From: Hymenobacter terrestris
Lineage (GTDB): Bacteria; Bacteroidota; Bacteroidia; Cytophagales; Hymenobacteraceae
Assembly: GCF_013377905.1 (NCBI RefSeq)
Contig: NZ_JABKAV010000032.1
Span: 1-38,879, forward strand
Direction of reading: 5' to 3'
Length of the DNA stretch: 38,879 bases
The position numbers and the translations under genes are program-made. Below, piece after piece: positions 25,213-33,281 of this stretch; position 1 is the stretch's first letter; every line of letters begins with the position of its first letter. The notes under the pieces were generated by a model. That model saw only the letters and a list, made by a program, of their open reading frames with translations, was not told the origin of the DNA and made no database searches.

Positions 25213-25956
25213 TTAAAAGGAGTAGTTCAGCGAGGCTTTGATGACGCGGTTCTGAATATCGAAGTTGTTGTTTTTGTCGAGGGAGACCAAGCCGTAATCA
25301 TAACCGGCGTTCAGGCCGAAGCCGTTCTGGAACTGGTAGCCCAGGCCGCCCACTACGGCAAAATCCAGTGTCTGCAGCCGGTTCTTTATATCAAAATCGT
25401 TCTGGTAGGCCGTAAACCCGAAGGCGCTGGCCTTTACCCGGGCTTTGCCCGAGAGCAGCAGCGAAGCCTGCGGGCCCGCGTACACGTAGAGGCCATCGGT
25501 GATGTAGGCTTTGGCCAGAATCGGAATATCGAGGTAAGCCAGGCGGGCGGTACCGTCGAGCTTGGCGTTGAGGAATTCGAACTGCTCGAACGGAATGCGG
25601 CCGTTCAGCCTCACCCCCTTCTCGGAGTACCCCAAGCCGGGCTCGATGGCAAAGCGCGGCCCCAGCGGCAGCGTGACATATAGCCCGGCGTAAAAGCCGG
25701 GTTTCATCTCCTGGGTGAGGGCACCGTTGCCCAGCGCGGCAAAGTCCTTGAATGTATCCACGGCGTCGCCCGAAAAGTCGGCCACGTTTACGCCGGCCCG
25801 GATGCCGAACTTTACGCCATCGGTAGCCGACGAGGAGGAATAGGTGGGCGCGGGCCGAACCGGAACGCGGCGTACCTGTGCTTCGGCGGCGGTAGTCAAA
25901 CCAGCAACAAATAGTGTAGCGGCGGCGAGGCGAGCGAATAGCTTAGTAGTAGTCAT
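25213..25956 (-). CDS. Outer-membrane beta-barrel protein (PorT-like)
   Basis: 247 residues. The signal peptide is 1-26 (LFVAGLTTAAEAQ). After a short Ser/Pro linker come alternating amphipathic strands: VKFGIRAGVNVADFSG, KPGFYAGLYVTLPLGPRFAIEPGLGYSEKG, LDIPILAKAYI, GLYVYAGPQASLLL and a final ASLNYSF ending in aromatic Phe. This is the normal layout of small OMP_b-brl_2 barrels of Bacteroidota, with about 8 strands. Function unspecified. Upstream 25957-26150 has no gene. Confidence 0.87.
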   Translation of the reverse strand: MTTTKLFARLAAATLFVAGLTTAAEAQVRRVPVRPAPTYSSSSATDGVKFGIRAGVNVADFSGDAVDTFKDFAALGNGALTQEMKPGFYAGLYVTLPLGPRFAIEPGLGYSEKGVRLNGRIPFEQFEFLNAKLDGTARLAYLDIPILAKAYITDGLYVYAGPQASLLLSGKARVKASAFGFTAYQNDFDIKNRLQTLDFAVVGGLGYQFQNGFGLNAGYDYGLVSLDKNNNFDIQNRVIKASLNYSF

Positions 25957-26155
25957 GAGCGGAAAATATGGGCGAAAGAAGGCCTGAGAGGCAGTTGTGA
26001 GGGGGATATGGCAAAACCGTGCCAGATTGGGCGCTGGTCTCAGTCAGGCTAAGCGCAATGCATTGAACTTAAGGCCGGATGTTGCAGCAGGAGAGTTGGC
26101 CCGCCGAGGCAATTGTTGACCAGCACAGGCGCAGCACCAGCCGAATCGACTACCG

Positions 26156-26186
26156 TTCGTTAGGATTTTTTTAAGCGTTAGATTTG
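26156..26186 (+). promoter_or_regulatory. Promoter of the aromatic amino acid leader
   Basis: TTCG (26156-26159), 19 bp, TAGATTTG (26179-26186). The -7 box fits TAnnTTTG exactly, the -33 box differs from TTTG at one base, and the spacing is optimal. Transcription would start near 26192, about 27 nt before the leader ORF. The interval 25957-26155 upstream is otherwise empty. Confidence 0.62.
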
Positions 26187-26218
26187 GAATTGCCAGTTTG
26201 CTGCCCCACCTTGTCGCC

Positions 26219-26296
26219 ATGCTTCAGTCTGCCGCCCGCTTTTATTCCAGCTTTTATTTCTACTGCTTCCCCAGCAGTCGAGCGGCCGTTCTGTAG
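26219..26296 (+). CDS. Phe/Tyr-rich leader peptide of an aromatic amino acid attenuator
   Basis: A 25-codon ORF (ATG 26219, TAG 26294) too short for ordinary gene finding. Residues 8-17 read FYSSFYFYCF: seven Phe/Tyr in ten, four Phe and three Tyr, all in the stretch 26240-26269. Layout: promoter, leader ORF, then a strong terminator 20 bp after the stop, then the remains of pheA and the aminotransferase-tyrA-DAHP synthase genes. This is the classic form of ribosome-mediated attenuation as in pheA and pheST leaders of enteric bacteria: low charged tRNA-Phe or tRNA-Tyr stalls the ribosome and prevents termination. Possible mutually exclusive pairings: GCCGC (26231-26235) with GCGGC (26282-26286), and GGCCGTTCTG (26284-26293) with CAGCGCC (26316-26322), the latter with bulges. 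The function is inferred. Confidence 0.8.
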   Translation: MLQSAARFYSSFYFYCFPSSRAAVL

Positions 26297-26316
26297 TATT
26301 TCACACCGAAATTTTC

Positions 26317-26351
26317 AGCGCCTCCCGACACTCTCGGGAGGCGCTTTTTTT
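26317..26351 (+). terminator. Attenuator terminator of the aromatic amino acid leader
   Basis: A perfect 12-bp stem AGCGCCTCCCGA / TCGGGAGGCGCT around CACTC, followed by seven T (26345-26351). It lies between the leader stop and the pheA remnant, i.e. ahead of the operon, so it is a regulatory terminator and not the end of an upstream gene: no plus-strand gene precedes it for 1.4 kb. Confidence 0.88.
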
Positions 26352-26406
26352 GTGCCCTTGGTCACGCGCCTCAAACACCAAACTCTCTATTTCATTACCT
26401 CACCTC

Positions 26407-26640
26407 ATGGTTGCTATTCAGGGTTTTGAGGGCTTTTTCCATCAGATTGCGGCCCGTCGGTATTTCGGGCTGGCGTTAGCCGTGCCGCCGACCGGGCCGC
26501 ACCTGGCACTGCTTTCCACTCCGGCCTGGAGTTCGACGAGCCATCCCAGCTCGCGGCCACTCTCGCGGCCCTAGTTCCGCTCACCGATAGCCTGCAGAGT
26601 GGGTGCCTACTGCCGGGAGGCTATGGAACTTGAGTTGAAT
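26407..26640 (+). pseudogene. pheA: Prephenate dehydratase remnant with internal deletion and frameshifts
   Basis: The ATG at 26407 opens VAIQGFEGFFHQIAARRYFG, the typical prephenate dehydratase N-terminus (VAIQGxxGSFHxxAAxxYFG). After about 21 codons the match ends. At 26526, in a different frame, LEFDEPSQLAATLAALVPLT then DSLQ reads like the C-terminal ACT domain; one further shift at about 26598 restores VGAYCRE, the LGxYRR-type end. About 200 internal codons, with the catalytic domain, are gone. In the start frame translation ends at 26574. PheA would convert prephenate to phenylpyruvate for Phe synthesis and normally heads this gene set in Bacteroidota. Either the cell has another copy, or it needs Phe, or the assembly collapsed here. 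The ACT match is by eye. Confidence 0.75.
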
Positions 26641-26657
26641 GAAAGAGTCGCGCTTAC

Positions 26658-26694
26658 GTTAAGCGTATCGGAGCGGCTGAAGCATACCGTAGTT
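26658..26694. repeat. Decayed half-copy of the R palindrome family (R6)
   Basis: CGTTAAGCGTATCGGAGCGG followed by CTGAAGCATACCG resembles the left arm of R1 with several changes. No right arm is found. It lies between the pheA remnant and the aminotransferase. Confidence 0.4.
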
Positions 26695-26788
26695 GCCACC
26701 CCAAAAACCGTTGTGGCAGAGCTGGTTTGAGTTGACTCCCGGCTCAATGCAATCCACCGTTCGTCCTAATAGCTAAAACACCAGTCAG

Positions 26789-27949
26789 ATGCAAGTTGCC
26801 AGCCGCCTGCAGCATACCCAGGAATATTACTTTTCGCAGAAGCTGCGCGAAATTGCCGCGCTCAATCAGTCAGGAGAACCCGTGATTAATCTGGGTATTG
26901 GCTCGCCCGATTTGCCACCCCACCCGCGCGTGGTGGCGACCCTGACGGAAGCCGCCCAGCGGCCTGACGCCCATGCTTACCAGAGCTACCAAGGCGTGCC
27001 CGCTTTGCGGCAGGCCATGGCTGGCTGGTACCAGCGCCAGTACGGCGTAACGCTCGATCCGGCCACCGAAACACTGCCCTTGCTGGGCTCCAAGGAAGGC
27101 ATTATGCATATAAGCATGACTTTTTTGGAGTCTGGCGACGAGGTGCTACTGCCCAATCCCGGCTACCCGGCCTACCGTGCCGCAGCCCAGCTCAGCGGTG
27201 CCACCCCCCGCGACTACGACCTGACGGCCGAAAACAACTGGCTGCCTGACTTGGAGGCATTGGCCCGCCAGGACTTGCGCCGGGTGAAAATCATGTGGGT
27301 CAATTATCCGCACATGCCCACCGGCACCCCGCCGCCCCCCGGCTTTTTCGAGCGGCTGGTAGCGTTTGCCACCGCCCACGATATTCTGTTGGTGCACGAT
27401 AACCCCTATAGTTTCATCCTCAACGAGCAGCCCGCGCAAAGCCTGCTGGCGGTGGCGGGCGCGCGCGAGGTGGTGCTGGAGCTGAACTCGCTCAGTAAGT
27501 CGCACAACCTGGCGGGCTGGCGGGTGGGGCTGCTGGCCGGCCGCGCCGACTTGCTCCAGCAGGTGCTACGCTTTAAAAGCAACCTCGACTCGGGCATGTT
27601 TCTGCCGGTGCAGCTGGCGGCCGTGGTGGCCCTGGGCCTGGACGACAGCTGGCATCAGGAACTGAATGCCCGGTATGCCGCCCGCCGCGAACTGGTGCTG
27701 GAGCTGCTGGCGCAGCTCGGCTGCTACCCCATACCGGGCCAGGTGGGCCTGTTTGTGTGGGCTGCCGTGCCGCCCGCATACGCCGACGGTTACGCCCTAA
27801 GCGACGCGCTATTGCATCAGGCCCGCGTGTTTCTGACACCCGGCGGGATATTCGGCAGCAACGGCAACGGCTACATTCGCGTGAGTTTATGCCAGCCGCC
27901 CAAAGTGCTGCAAGCGGCGCTGAAACGGGTGCAGGCAGTGAGCTGGTAA
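26789..27949 (+). CDS. PLP-dependent aminotransferase class I/II, probably aromatic or prephenate-linked
   Basis: 386 residues, fold type I. LGIGSPDLPPHP lies at 35-46, YQSYQGVPALRQAM near 64-77, and NPGYPAY at 123-129. NYPHMPTG (172-179) is the family NYPxNPTG with His for Asn; DNPYSFI follows, and SLSKSHNLAGWRVG contains the PLP lysine Lys237. R-V-S (CXP) near 377-379 holds the substrate carboxylate Arg. DapL-like and aromatic aminotransferases share this pattern. Its place between pheA remnants and tyrA favours transamination of phenylpyruvate, 4-hydroxyphenylpyruvate or prephenate. Start at 26789; 60 bp separate it from tyrA. It is the first intact gene after the attenuator. Confidence 0.9.
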   Translation: MQVASRLQHTQEYYFSQKLREIAALNQSGEPVINLGIGSPDLPPHPRVVATLTEAAQRPDAHAYQSYQGVPALRQAMAGWYQRQYGVTLDPATETLPLLGSKEGIMHISMTFLESGDEVLLPNPGYPAYRAAAQLSGATPRDYDLTAENNWLPDLEALARQDLRRVKIMWVNYPHMPTGTPPPPGFFERLVAFATAHDILLVHDNPYSFILNEQPAQSLLAVAGAREVVLELNSLSKSHNLAGWRVGLLAGRADLLQQVLRFKSNLDSGMFLPVQLAAVVALGLDDSWHQELNARYAARRELVLELLAQLGCYPIPGQVGLFVWAAVPPAYADGYALSDALLHQARVFLTPGGIFGSNGNGYIRVSLCQPPKVLQAALKRVQAVSW

Positions 27950-28009
27950 GCAGCGCACACAACGCCAGTATCATTCCTTCTTACTCCACACATTATACAT
28001 AGTAAAAGT

Positions 28010-28855
28010 ATGGTTGTCAGTATCATTGGGATTGGGTTGATTGGCGGTTCGCTGGCCCTTGGCCTGCGCGAAACCGGGTTGGCCCACCATATTATCGGCC
28101 TCGACCACAGCCCCCAAAACCTGGCGCAGGCCCTGGCGCTGGGGCTGATTAATGAGCCGGCTGATAACCTGCCTGAGGCCGTGGGCCGGGCCGATCTGGT
28201 GGTGGTGGCGGTGCCCATGGATGCCATGCTCACGGTGCTGCCCCAGGTGCTCGACGTGGCCACCGACCGGCAGGTAGTTATTGATGTGGGCTCGACCAAG
28301 GAGCTACTGCTGCGCCAGGTAGCCGACCACGCCAACCGGGCCCGCTTTGTGGCGGTGCACCCCATGGCGGGCACCGAGCACTCGGGACCCGAAGCCGCGG
28401 TGCCGAAGCTGTTTGAGGGTAAAACCTTGGTGGTGTGCGACGCAGCCGCCAGTGCGCCCGACGCGCTGGCGCGGGTAGAGGCCGTGTTCGGGCGCTTGGC
28501 TATGCAACTGACGTATATGTCGGCCGCCGCCCACGACCTGCACGCTGCGTACGTGTCACACATCTCGCACATCAGCTCGTTTGCTTTGGCGCTTACGGTG
28601 TTGCAGAAAGAGCAAAGCGAGCAGCAGATATTCGCGCTGGCCAGCGGCGGTTTCGAATCGACGGTGCGGCTGGCCAAAAGCTCGCCCGCTATGTGGGTGC
28701 CCATTTTCCGTCAAAACCGCGACAACGTGCTGGATGTAGTAGATGAGCACCTGCGCCAGCTTCAGCACCTGCGCGACCTACTTGCCGACGGCAACGACGC
28801 CGGCCTCTATGAGCAAATCGAGCAGGCCAACCGGATTAGGAAAATTTTAAAATGA
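28010..28855 (+). CDS. tyrA: Prephenate dehydrogenase
   Basis: 281 residues. The enzyme oxidatively decarboxylates prephenate to 4-hydroxyphenylpyruvate with NAD(P)+, for Tyr. The N-terminal Rossmann motif is IIGIGLIGGSLALGL (5-19). VDVGSTKE (around 94-101) and VHPMAGTEHSGPEAA (about 117-131, with the catalytic His) follow, and HAAYVSHISHISSFAL in the helical dimerisation domain. There is no ACT domain, so feedback control may be weak or absent in this protein. It lies between the aminotransferase (60 bp) and DAHP synthase (76 bp), on the same strand. Confidence 0.94.
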   Translation: MVVSIIGIGLIGGSLALGLRETGLAHHIIGLDHSPQNLAQALALGLINEPADNLPEAVGRADLVVVAVPMDAMLTVLPQVLDVATDRQVVIDVGSTKELLLRQVADHANRARFVAVHPMAGTEHSGPEAAVPKLFEGKTLVVCDAAASAPDALARVEAVFGRLAMQLTYMSAAAHDLHAAYVSHISHISSFALALTVLQKEQSEQQIFALASGGFESTVRLAKSSPAMWVPIFRQNRDNVLDVVDEHLRQLQHLRDLLADGNDAGLYEQIEQANRIRKILK

Positions 28856-28931
28856 GGAGACAAAGGGGCAAGGTCATCATGCTGAGCCCTATACCATCTC
28901 CAAACCCTCAACACATTCATTCCCCGAACTC

Positions 28932-30017
28932 ATGCCTCAGACAGAAGCCCAAACGGCTGTTGCCACCAAATTTCCCAGTAAAAAGCCGCTGATTATTTCC
29001 GGGCCTTGCTCGGCCGAAACCGAAGAACAGCTGCTGGCTACCTGCACGCAACTGGCCGCTACCGGCCGGGTCGATATGCTGCGGGCGGGCATCTGGAAGC
29101 CGCGCACCAAGCCGGGCATGTTTGAGGGTATTGGCACCAAAGGACTGCCGTGGCTGCAAAAGGCCCGGCAGCTAACGGGCCTGCCAACTACCGTGGAGGT
29201 GGCCACACCCAAGCACGTAGAGGATGCGCTGGCCTTTGAGGTGGATGTGCTCTGGATTGGGGCCCGCACCACGGTAAACCCCTTTTCGGTGCAGGCGCTG
29301 GCCGATGCGCTGCGCGGCGTGCAGGTGCCGGTGTTCATCAAAAACCCGGTCCACCCCGATTTGGAGCTGTGGCTGGGGGCAGTGGAGCGCCTCGCCAAGG
29401 CCGGAGTGAAGGACATTGGCCTGATTCATCGGGGCTTCGCCAGCTACGGCAACACCGAGTACCGCAACGCGCCCATGTGGCATCTGCCCATCGAAATGCG
29501 GCGGCGCCTGCCCGATTTGCCGCTCATCTGCGACCCCAGCCACATCTGTGGCAACCGCACCGGCCTGGCTGCCGTGGCCCAGCAGTCCATCGACCTGGGG
29601 TTCGACGGCCTGATGCTCGAATCGCACATCGACCCCGATAATGCTTGGTCAGATGCCAAGCAGCAGGTGACCCCGCAGCGCCTGGCCGAACTGCTCGATG
29701 GCCTGATATGGCGCCAGGAAACCACCGACCAGCAGGAGTTCCTGACAGTACTGGCCCAACTGCGCGAGCAAATCAACCAGCTCGACGATGAAATTCTGCA
29801 CCTGCTGGGCCAGCGGATGCAGGTGGCCGAAAGTATTGGCCGCTACAAAAAGGAAAACGACATCACTATTTTGCAAACCAGCCGCTGGAACGAAATTCTG
29901 GAGCGCGGCATCCGCAAAGGCGACCAACTGGGCCTCACCGCCGACTTCATTCGCAAGTACTTCGATGCCGTGCACCTCGAATCCATCAACCGCCAGAACA
30001 GCGTGATGAACAAATGA
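28932..30017 (+). CDS. Bifunctional DAHP synthase (KDO8P-like) / chorismate mutase
   Basis: 361 residues. The N-terminal part (about 15-265) is a class I-beta DAHP synthase: LIISGPCSAETEEQL, RAGIWKPRTKPGMFEGIG and CDPSHICGNR mark the PEP and metal sites; it condenses PEP with erythrose-4-phosphate. The C-terminal part (about 272-361) is an AroQ chorismate mutase: LREQINQLDDEILHLLGQRM then ESIGRYKKENDITILQTSRW, giving prephenate. The fusion lets chorismate pathway intermediates inhibit the synthase in homologues. With tyrA and the aminotransferase it completes a Tyr-directed set. Start at 28932. Repeat R5 inside a terminator-like hairpin follows 17 bp on. Confidence 0.94.
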   Translation: MPQTEAQTAVATKFPSKKPLIISGPCSAETEEQLLATCTQLAATGRVDMLRAGIWKPRTKPGMFEGIGTKGLPWLQKARQLTGLPTTVEVATPKHVEDALAFEVDVLWIGARTTVNPFSVQALADALRGVQVPVFIKNPVHPDLELWLGAVERLAKAGVKDIGLIHRGFASYGNTEYRNAPMWHLPIEMRRRLPDLPLICDPSHICGNRTGLAAVAQQSIDLGFDGLMLESHIDPDNAWSDAKQQVTPQRLAELLDGLIWRQETTDQQEFLTVLAQLREQINQLDDEILHLLGQRMQVAESIGRYKKENDITILQTSRWNEILERGIRKGDQLGLTADFIRKYFDAVHLESINRQNSVMNK

Positions 30018-30033
30018 GGTAGCGCCAAGATAT

Positions 30034-30148
30034 CCGGCAAAAAAGCGTCATGCTGAGCGCAGCCGAAGCATCTCTACCGCAGTAGTATATGATTACTGTT
30101 GCGGTAGAGATGCTTCGGCTGCGCTCAGCATGACCGGTTTTTTGCCGG
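30034..30148. repeat. Palindromic repeat R5 nested in a terminator-like outer hairpin
   Basis: Inner arms 30047-30080 and 30101-30134 are perfect 34-bp reverse complements (start GTCATGCTGAGCGCAGCCGA). Outer arms CCGGCAAAAAA (30034-30044) and TTTTTTGCCGG (30138-30148) extend the pairing with a small unpaired step. The outer pair alone would make a terminator for the DAHP synthase gene on one strand and for the TPR gene on the other, so the repeat looks inserted into it. Confidence 0.88.
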
Positions 30149-30206
30149 CTGTGCATTCACGCGGGGGAAGTCCGTTAGCCTTTCAGCTAGCCCGCCGCAG
30201 GCCCGC

Positions 30207-31448
30207 TCACTGCTTCACAGACTCTTTTTCGGGCTTGCTGAGCTTCTTTTTCTGCTGACTAGCTGGCTGTGCGGTGCTCTTGTTAGGGCCGGCCTCTTCG
30301 ACCTGAGCCGACGCAGGAGGGTTTGTGGAAGTTGTTGTTGCTGATGGCGCTTTGGCTGCCTTGGGTTCTCCGGTAGCCGCCGCTTTCTTCGCGCCTTTGT
30401 CCTTCGAAGGCTTACTGCTTTTCGCCGGCTCGGTCTTCTGAGCCTGCGTTGGTTCGGCTTTCTTAGGCTCGGCCTCCGGCTGCCCCTTTAGTACGGGCTC
30501 GTCTTTAACTGCATCAGCATCAGTGGGCGGCGATAAAGCCTCGGCGGGCGGGGCTGCTCGGGCGGTATCGGGTGCTACTGTCGGGGCAGTGGGGACTTCG
30601 GGGTTGGTTTGCCGGATGCGTTCCTCTATTTCTTTCAGCAGAAAGCCGGCATCCTCTTTCCGGTGGGCATCGGGGAAGAACTGTCGGGCAAGGCGGGCCT
30701 GGCCGCGGGCTTTTTCCAGCTCGCGCAGCTCCAGCAGCACAAAGGCCATATTCAGGTGCACCGTAGGGTTGCGCGGACGCAGTTGCAACGACCGCTCGAA
30801 GGGGGCCAGACTGGCCTGGAAACGGCCCAGGCGCTGGTAGGCGTAGCCCAGCGCAAAGTAAGAAAGGTAGTCGCCCTGGCCGTGGGCATGGGCCTGCTGA
30901 TACTCGTTGATGGTACGCAGAAACACCTCGTCTTCGCCAATGCCTGCTTCGGCGCAGTCGCACTGCTGCACGGTGTAGTAGTAGTCGCCCAGGGCCCGCG
31001 AGAGGCGGTAGTTGGCAGGGTAGCGGCGCTGCAACCGTTCCAGCACCTGCCGCACCGCAAAGCGGTAGCGCAGGCTGTCGAGGCCCAGTTGGCGCAGGCT
31101 GTCGGGGGCCAGGTCGAGCAGCTTCAGGTCGCGGAAGGCAAAGCGCCGGAGCTGGTCGGTATTGGTGTAGTAGCGCAGGGCCAGATCGGCTTTCTCGATG
31201 ACTACGGCGGGGTCGGCGTTGCGCGGATCGAGGCGGGCCAGCAGCTGCCAGGCGCTGTTGTAGCGGCGCTCCAGCACCAGCTGCCGGGCTTGCCGCAGCG
31301 TGGCGGCCTGGGTAGGAGCGGGGGCTGGCGAAGGGCCGGATTCGAGCGTATCGGAGGCTACAGTTTGGGCATGAGCAGCCACCGGGCGCAGCAGGCTGCC
31401 GGCACTCAGCAAAAAAAGCAGCAAGAAAAGCAGCAGCGAGCGGTTCAT
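30207..31448 (-). CDS. Exported TPR protein with low-complexity Lys/Ala/Pro tail
   Basis: 413 residues. Signal peptide 1-27 (long Leu run, then AHAQ). Helical repeats at about 48-280 include clear TPR units (SYFALGYAYQRLGRFQASLA, PFERSLQLRPRNPTVHLNMA). After about residue 285 comes a 130-residue tail rich in Ala, Pro, Lys, Thr and Glu with no fold (KAEPTQAQKTEP, SKPSKDKGAKKAA), ending EKESVKQ. Likely a periplasmic scaffold; partners unknown. Head to head with the acyltransferase gene (157 bp apart). A long opposite-frame ORF across 30520-32487 on the same strand is a shadow. Confidence 0.85.
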   Translation of the reverse strand: MNRSLLLFLLLFLLSAGSLLRPVAAHAQTVASDTLESGPSPAPAPTQAATLRQARQLVLERRYNSAWQLLARLDPRNADPAVVIEKADLALRYYTNTDQLRRFAFRDLKLLDLAPDSLRQLGLDSLRYRFAVRQVLERLQRRYPANYRLSRALGDYYYTVQQCDCAEAGIGEDEVFLRTINEYQQAHAHGQGDYLSYFALGYAYQRLGRFQASLAPFERSLQLRPRNPTVHLNMAFVLLELRELEKARGQARLARQFFPDAHRKEDAGFLLKEIEERIRQTNPEVPTAPTVAPDTARAAPPAEALSPPTDADAVKDEPVLKGQPEAEPKKAEPTQAQKTEPAKSSKPSKDKGAKKAAATGEPKAAKAPSATTTSTNPPASAQVEEAGPNKSTAQPASQQKKKLSKPEKESVKQ

Positions 31449-31605
31449 AAGGCGTAAAGATGCGCGACCCGTCGCAAACTACTGTCCAAGCTATCCGAAA
31501 AGTCGGAATCTGGTGAATTGTGGTTTGGCTGCCGGCTCGGCAGGCGGCAACTAGAGCCAATAAACAACTACCGGTTTCCGCCAAAAATCTACCTTTCTTG
31601 TAGCC

Positions 31606-32979
31606 ATGCTTTTCTACAATGTCATGAAGCCCCTGGTGCAGGTGGCGTTGCGCGTTTTCTTCCGTCGGCTCGAAGTGCGCAACCGCGAGCGGCTGCAAGG
31701 GCCGGGGCCGCTGCTCATCGCCAGCAACCACCCCAACACGCTCATGGACCCGCTGGTGGCCGCCGTCAACCGCCGCCAGCCCATTGCGTTTCTGGCCAAA
31801 AGCACGTTTTTCCAAAACCCGATTCTGCGCGCCATTATGGAGTCGGGCAACTCCATTCCCATCTACCGCCGCCAGGACCTCGAAACCGGGGCCGAAACGC
31901 TTACGTCGGCTCAGCTCGAAGCCCAGAACGAAAAGGCCTTCGGGCGCTGCTACGACTACTTCGACCGCGGCGGCACCATCATGATTTTCCCCGAAGGTAC
32001 CAGTGTGTCGGAGCGGCGGCTGCGGCCCCTCAAAACCGGAGCCGCCCGCATTGCTCTCGGGGCCGAAGCCCGTCGTGATTTCCAGCTGGGGCTGCGTATT
32101 CTGCCCTTTGGTATCAACTACTTCGACCCCCAGCGCTTCCGCTCCGACGTGTTCATCAACCCGGCCGAACCCATTTTGGTGGCCGATTACGCCGCGCAGT
32201 ACCGCCAGGATCCCGAAGCCGCCGCCGAGGCCCTCACCACCGAAATCCGCACTCGCCTGGCGCAACGGCTCGTCATCACGGTTTCCGATGAGGAGGATGA
32301 GTTGATAACCCAAGTGGAGCGCACCTTTGGCCAGCACCTGATTCAGGACGACGAAGAAACGCTCTACGACAATTTTCAACTCAGCCGCACGCTGCTGAGG
32401 GCCAGCCGCTACTTCGGGCAGCACGATCCGGAGCGCCTTGCCGAGCTGCGCCAGCGCCTGCACGCCTACCTGCAGCAGCTGGAGCAAATGGGCCTCACCG
32501 ACGATGCCCTGGCTGCCCGTGGCCCGGCCGGCACCCGCGCCAGCCGGGCGCTGCTGGCATCGGGGCGCCTGCTACTGGGCCTGCCGGTATATGTATACGG
32601 GCTGCTCAACAACTATCTGCCCTACATTATTCCGTCGTGGGTGGCGCGCCGGGCCACCAGCGAAGCCGAGTTCGTGGCCCCCATTATGCTGACAGTGGGC
32701 ATGATTACGTTCACCGGCTTTTACCTGGGCCAGACGGCCCTGGTGCAGCACGTCACGCAGGACTGGCGCTGGACGCTCCTCTATTTTCTGAGCCTGCCGG
32801 TATCGGGCTTCTATGCGCTCGGTTACGCCGGCACCCTGCAGGAGCGGCAACAGCGCCTGCGGGCCTTGCGCCTGTTTGGCAGCCAGCGGCCGGTCATGGA
32901 GGCCCTGCTGCGTCAGCGGACTACCCTGCTACGCCTCCTGCGCGAAGCACGCGAGGCTTACTTAGCGCGAACCCGTTAA
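31606..32979 (+). CDS. Lysophospholipid acyltransferase family protein (PlsC-like)
   Basis: 457 residues. The acyltransferase motifs are in order: NHPNTLMDPLV (about 39-49; His and Asp of HX4D), then FLAKSTFFQNP, and IMIFPEGTSV (about 125-134). After about 310 the protein has at least two membrane segments (LLLGLPVYVYGLLNNYLPYI and IMLTVGMITFTGFYLGQTAL) and a basic helical end. It is far longer than PlsC (about 240); the extra C-terminal half is typical of a Bacteroidota group of unclear acyl acceptor. Start at 31606 (a second ATG six codons in is possible). Its stop overlaps the next, convergent gene by 4 bp. Confidence 0.88.
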   Translation: MLFYNVMKPLVQVALRVFFRRLEVRNRERLQGPGPLLIASNHPNTLMDPLVAAVNRRQPIAFLAKSTFFQNPILRAIMESGNSIPIYRRQDLETGAETLTSAQLEAQNEKAFGRCYDYFDRGGTIMIFPEGTSVSERRLRPLKTGAARIALGAEARRDFQLGLRILPFGINYFDPQRFRSDVFINPAEPILVADYAAQYRQDPEAAAEALTTEIRTRLAQRLVITVSDEEDELITQVERTFGQHLIQDDEETLYDNFQLSRTLLRASRYFGQHDPERLAELRQRLHAYLQQLEQMGLTDDALAARGPAGTRASRALLASGRLLLGLPVYVYGLLNNYLPYIIPSWVARRATSEAEFVAPIMLTVGMITFTGFYLGQTALVQHVTQDWRWTLLYFLSLPVSGFYALGYAGTLQERQQRLRALRLFGSQRPVMEALLRQRTTLLRLLREAREAYLARTR

Positions 32980-33281
32980 ACTTCGGCGCTAAAACAGGCT
33001 GTTTCCGGTTTTTTGGCCGGCTCCTCGCGCAGCAGCTCGTTGTGCAGCATGGCCTCGGCGTAAGGCGTGAGCTTCTTTCTTTTTATAGCGCGCCGCTGCT
33101 GCCAGGTAAGCTTGGGTTCGGCTACGCTGGTGGCTGCAATCTGGCCGTTGTTGGCTGGTTGCCCGTTCGCGGGCTTAAGGCTACCGTTGGCCACAGGGCG
33201 GGTAGTGGGCTGCTGCGCATGGGCAGGAGTTACCAGCGCAATAGATCCTGCCAGCAGGAAAAACGATACCAAGATTTTCAT
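32976..33281 (-). CDS. Small exported protein of unknown function
   Basis: 101 residues. Signal peptide 1-22 (VSFFLLAGSIALVTPAHAQ). A Pro/Asn-rich linker is followed by a basic helical part (LTWQQRRAIKRKKLTPYAEA, then MLHNELLREE) and a short tail with one Cys (ETACFSAEV). I do not recognise a family. It overlaps the acyltransferase stop by 4 bp on the opposite strand. Confidence 0.65.
   Translation of the reverse strand: MKILVSFFLLAGSIALVTPAHAQQPTTRPVANGSLKPANGQPANNGQIAATSVAEPKLTWQQRRAIKRKKLTPYAEAMLHNELLREEPAKKPETACFSAEV

Noticed and set aside
26184..26429. An 81-codon plus-strand frame over the leader region
   Set aside because: A different frame from the Phe/Tyr leader; it reads through the terminator hairpin and has no protein features.
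30520..32487. A 655-codon minus-strand frame spanning the TPR and acyltransferase genes
   Set aside because: It overlaps two well-supported genes in another frame or strand, and its translation is low-complexity Arg/Gly/Ala/Pro without domains: a high-GC codon shadow.
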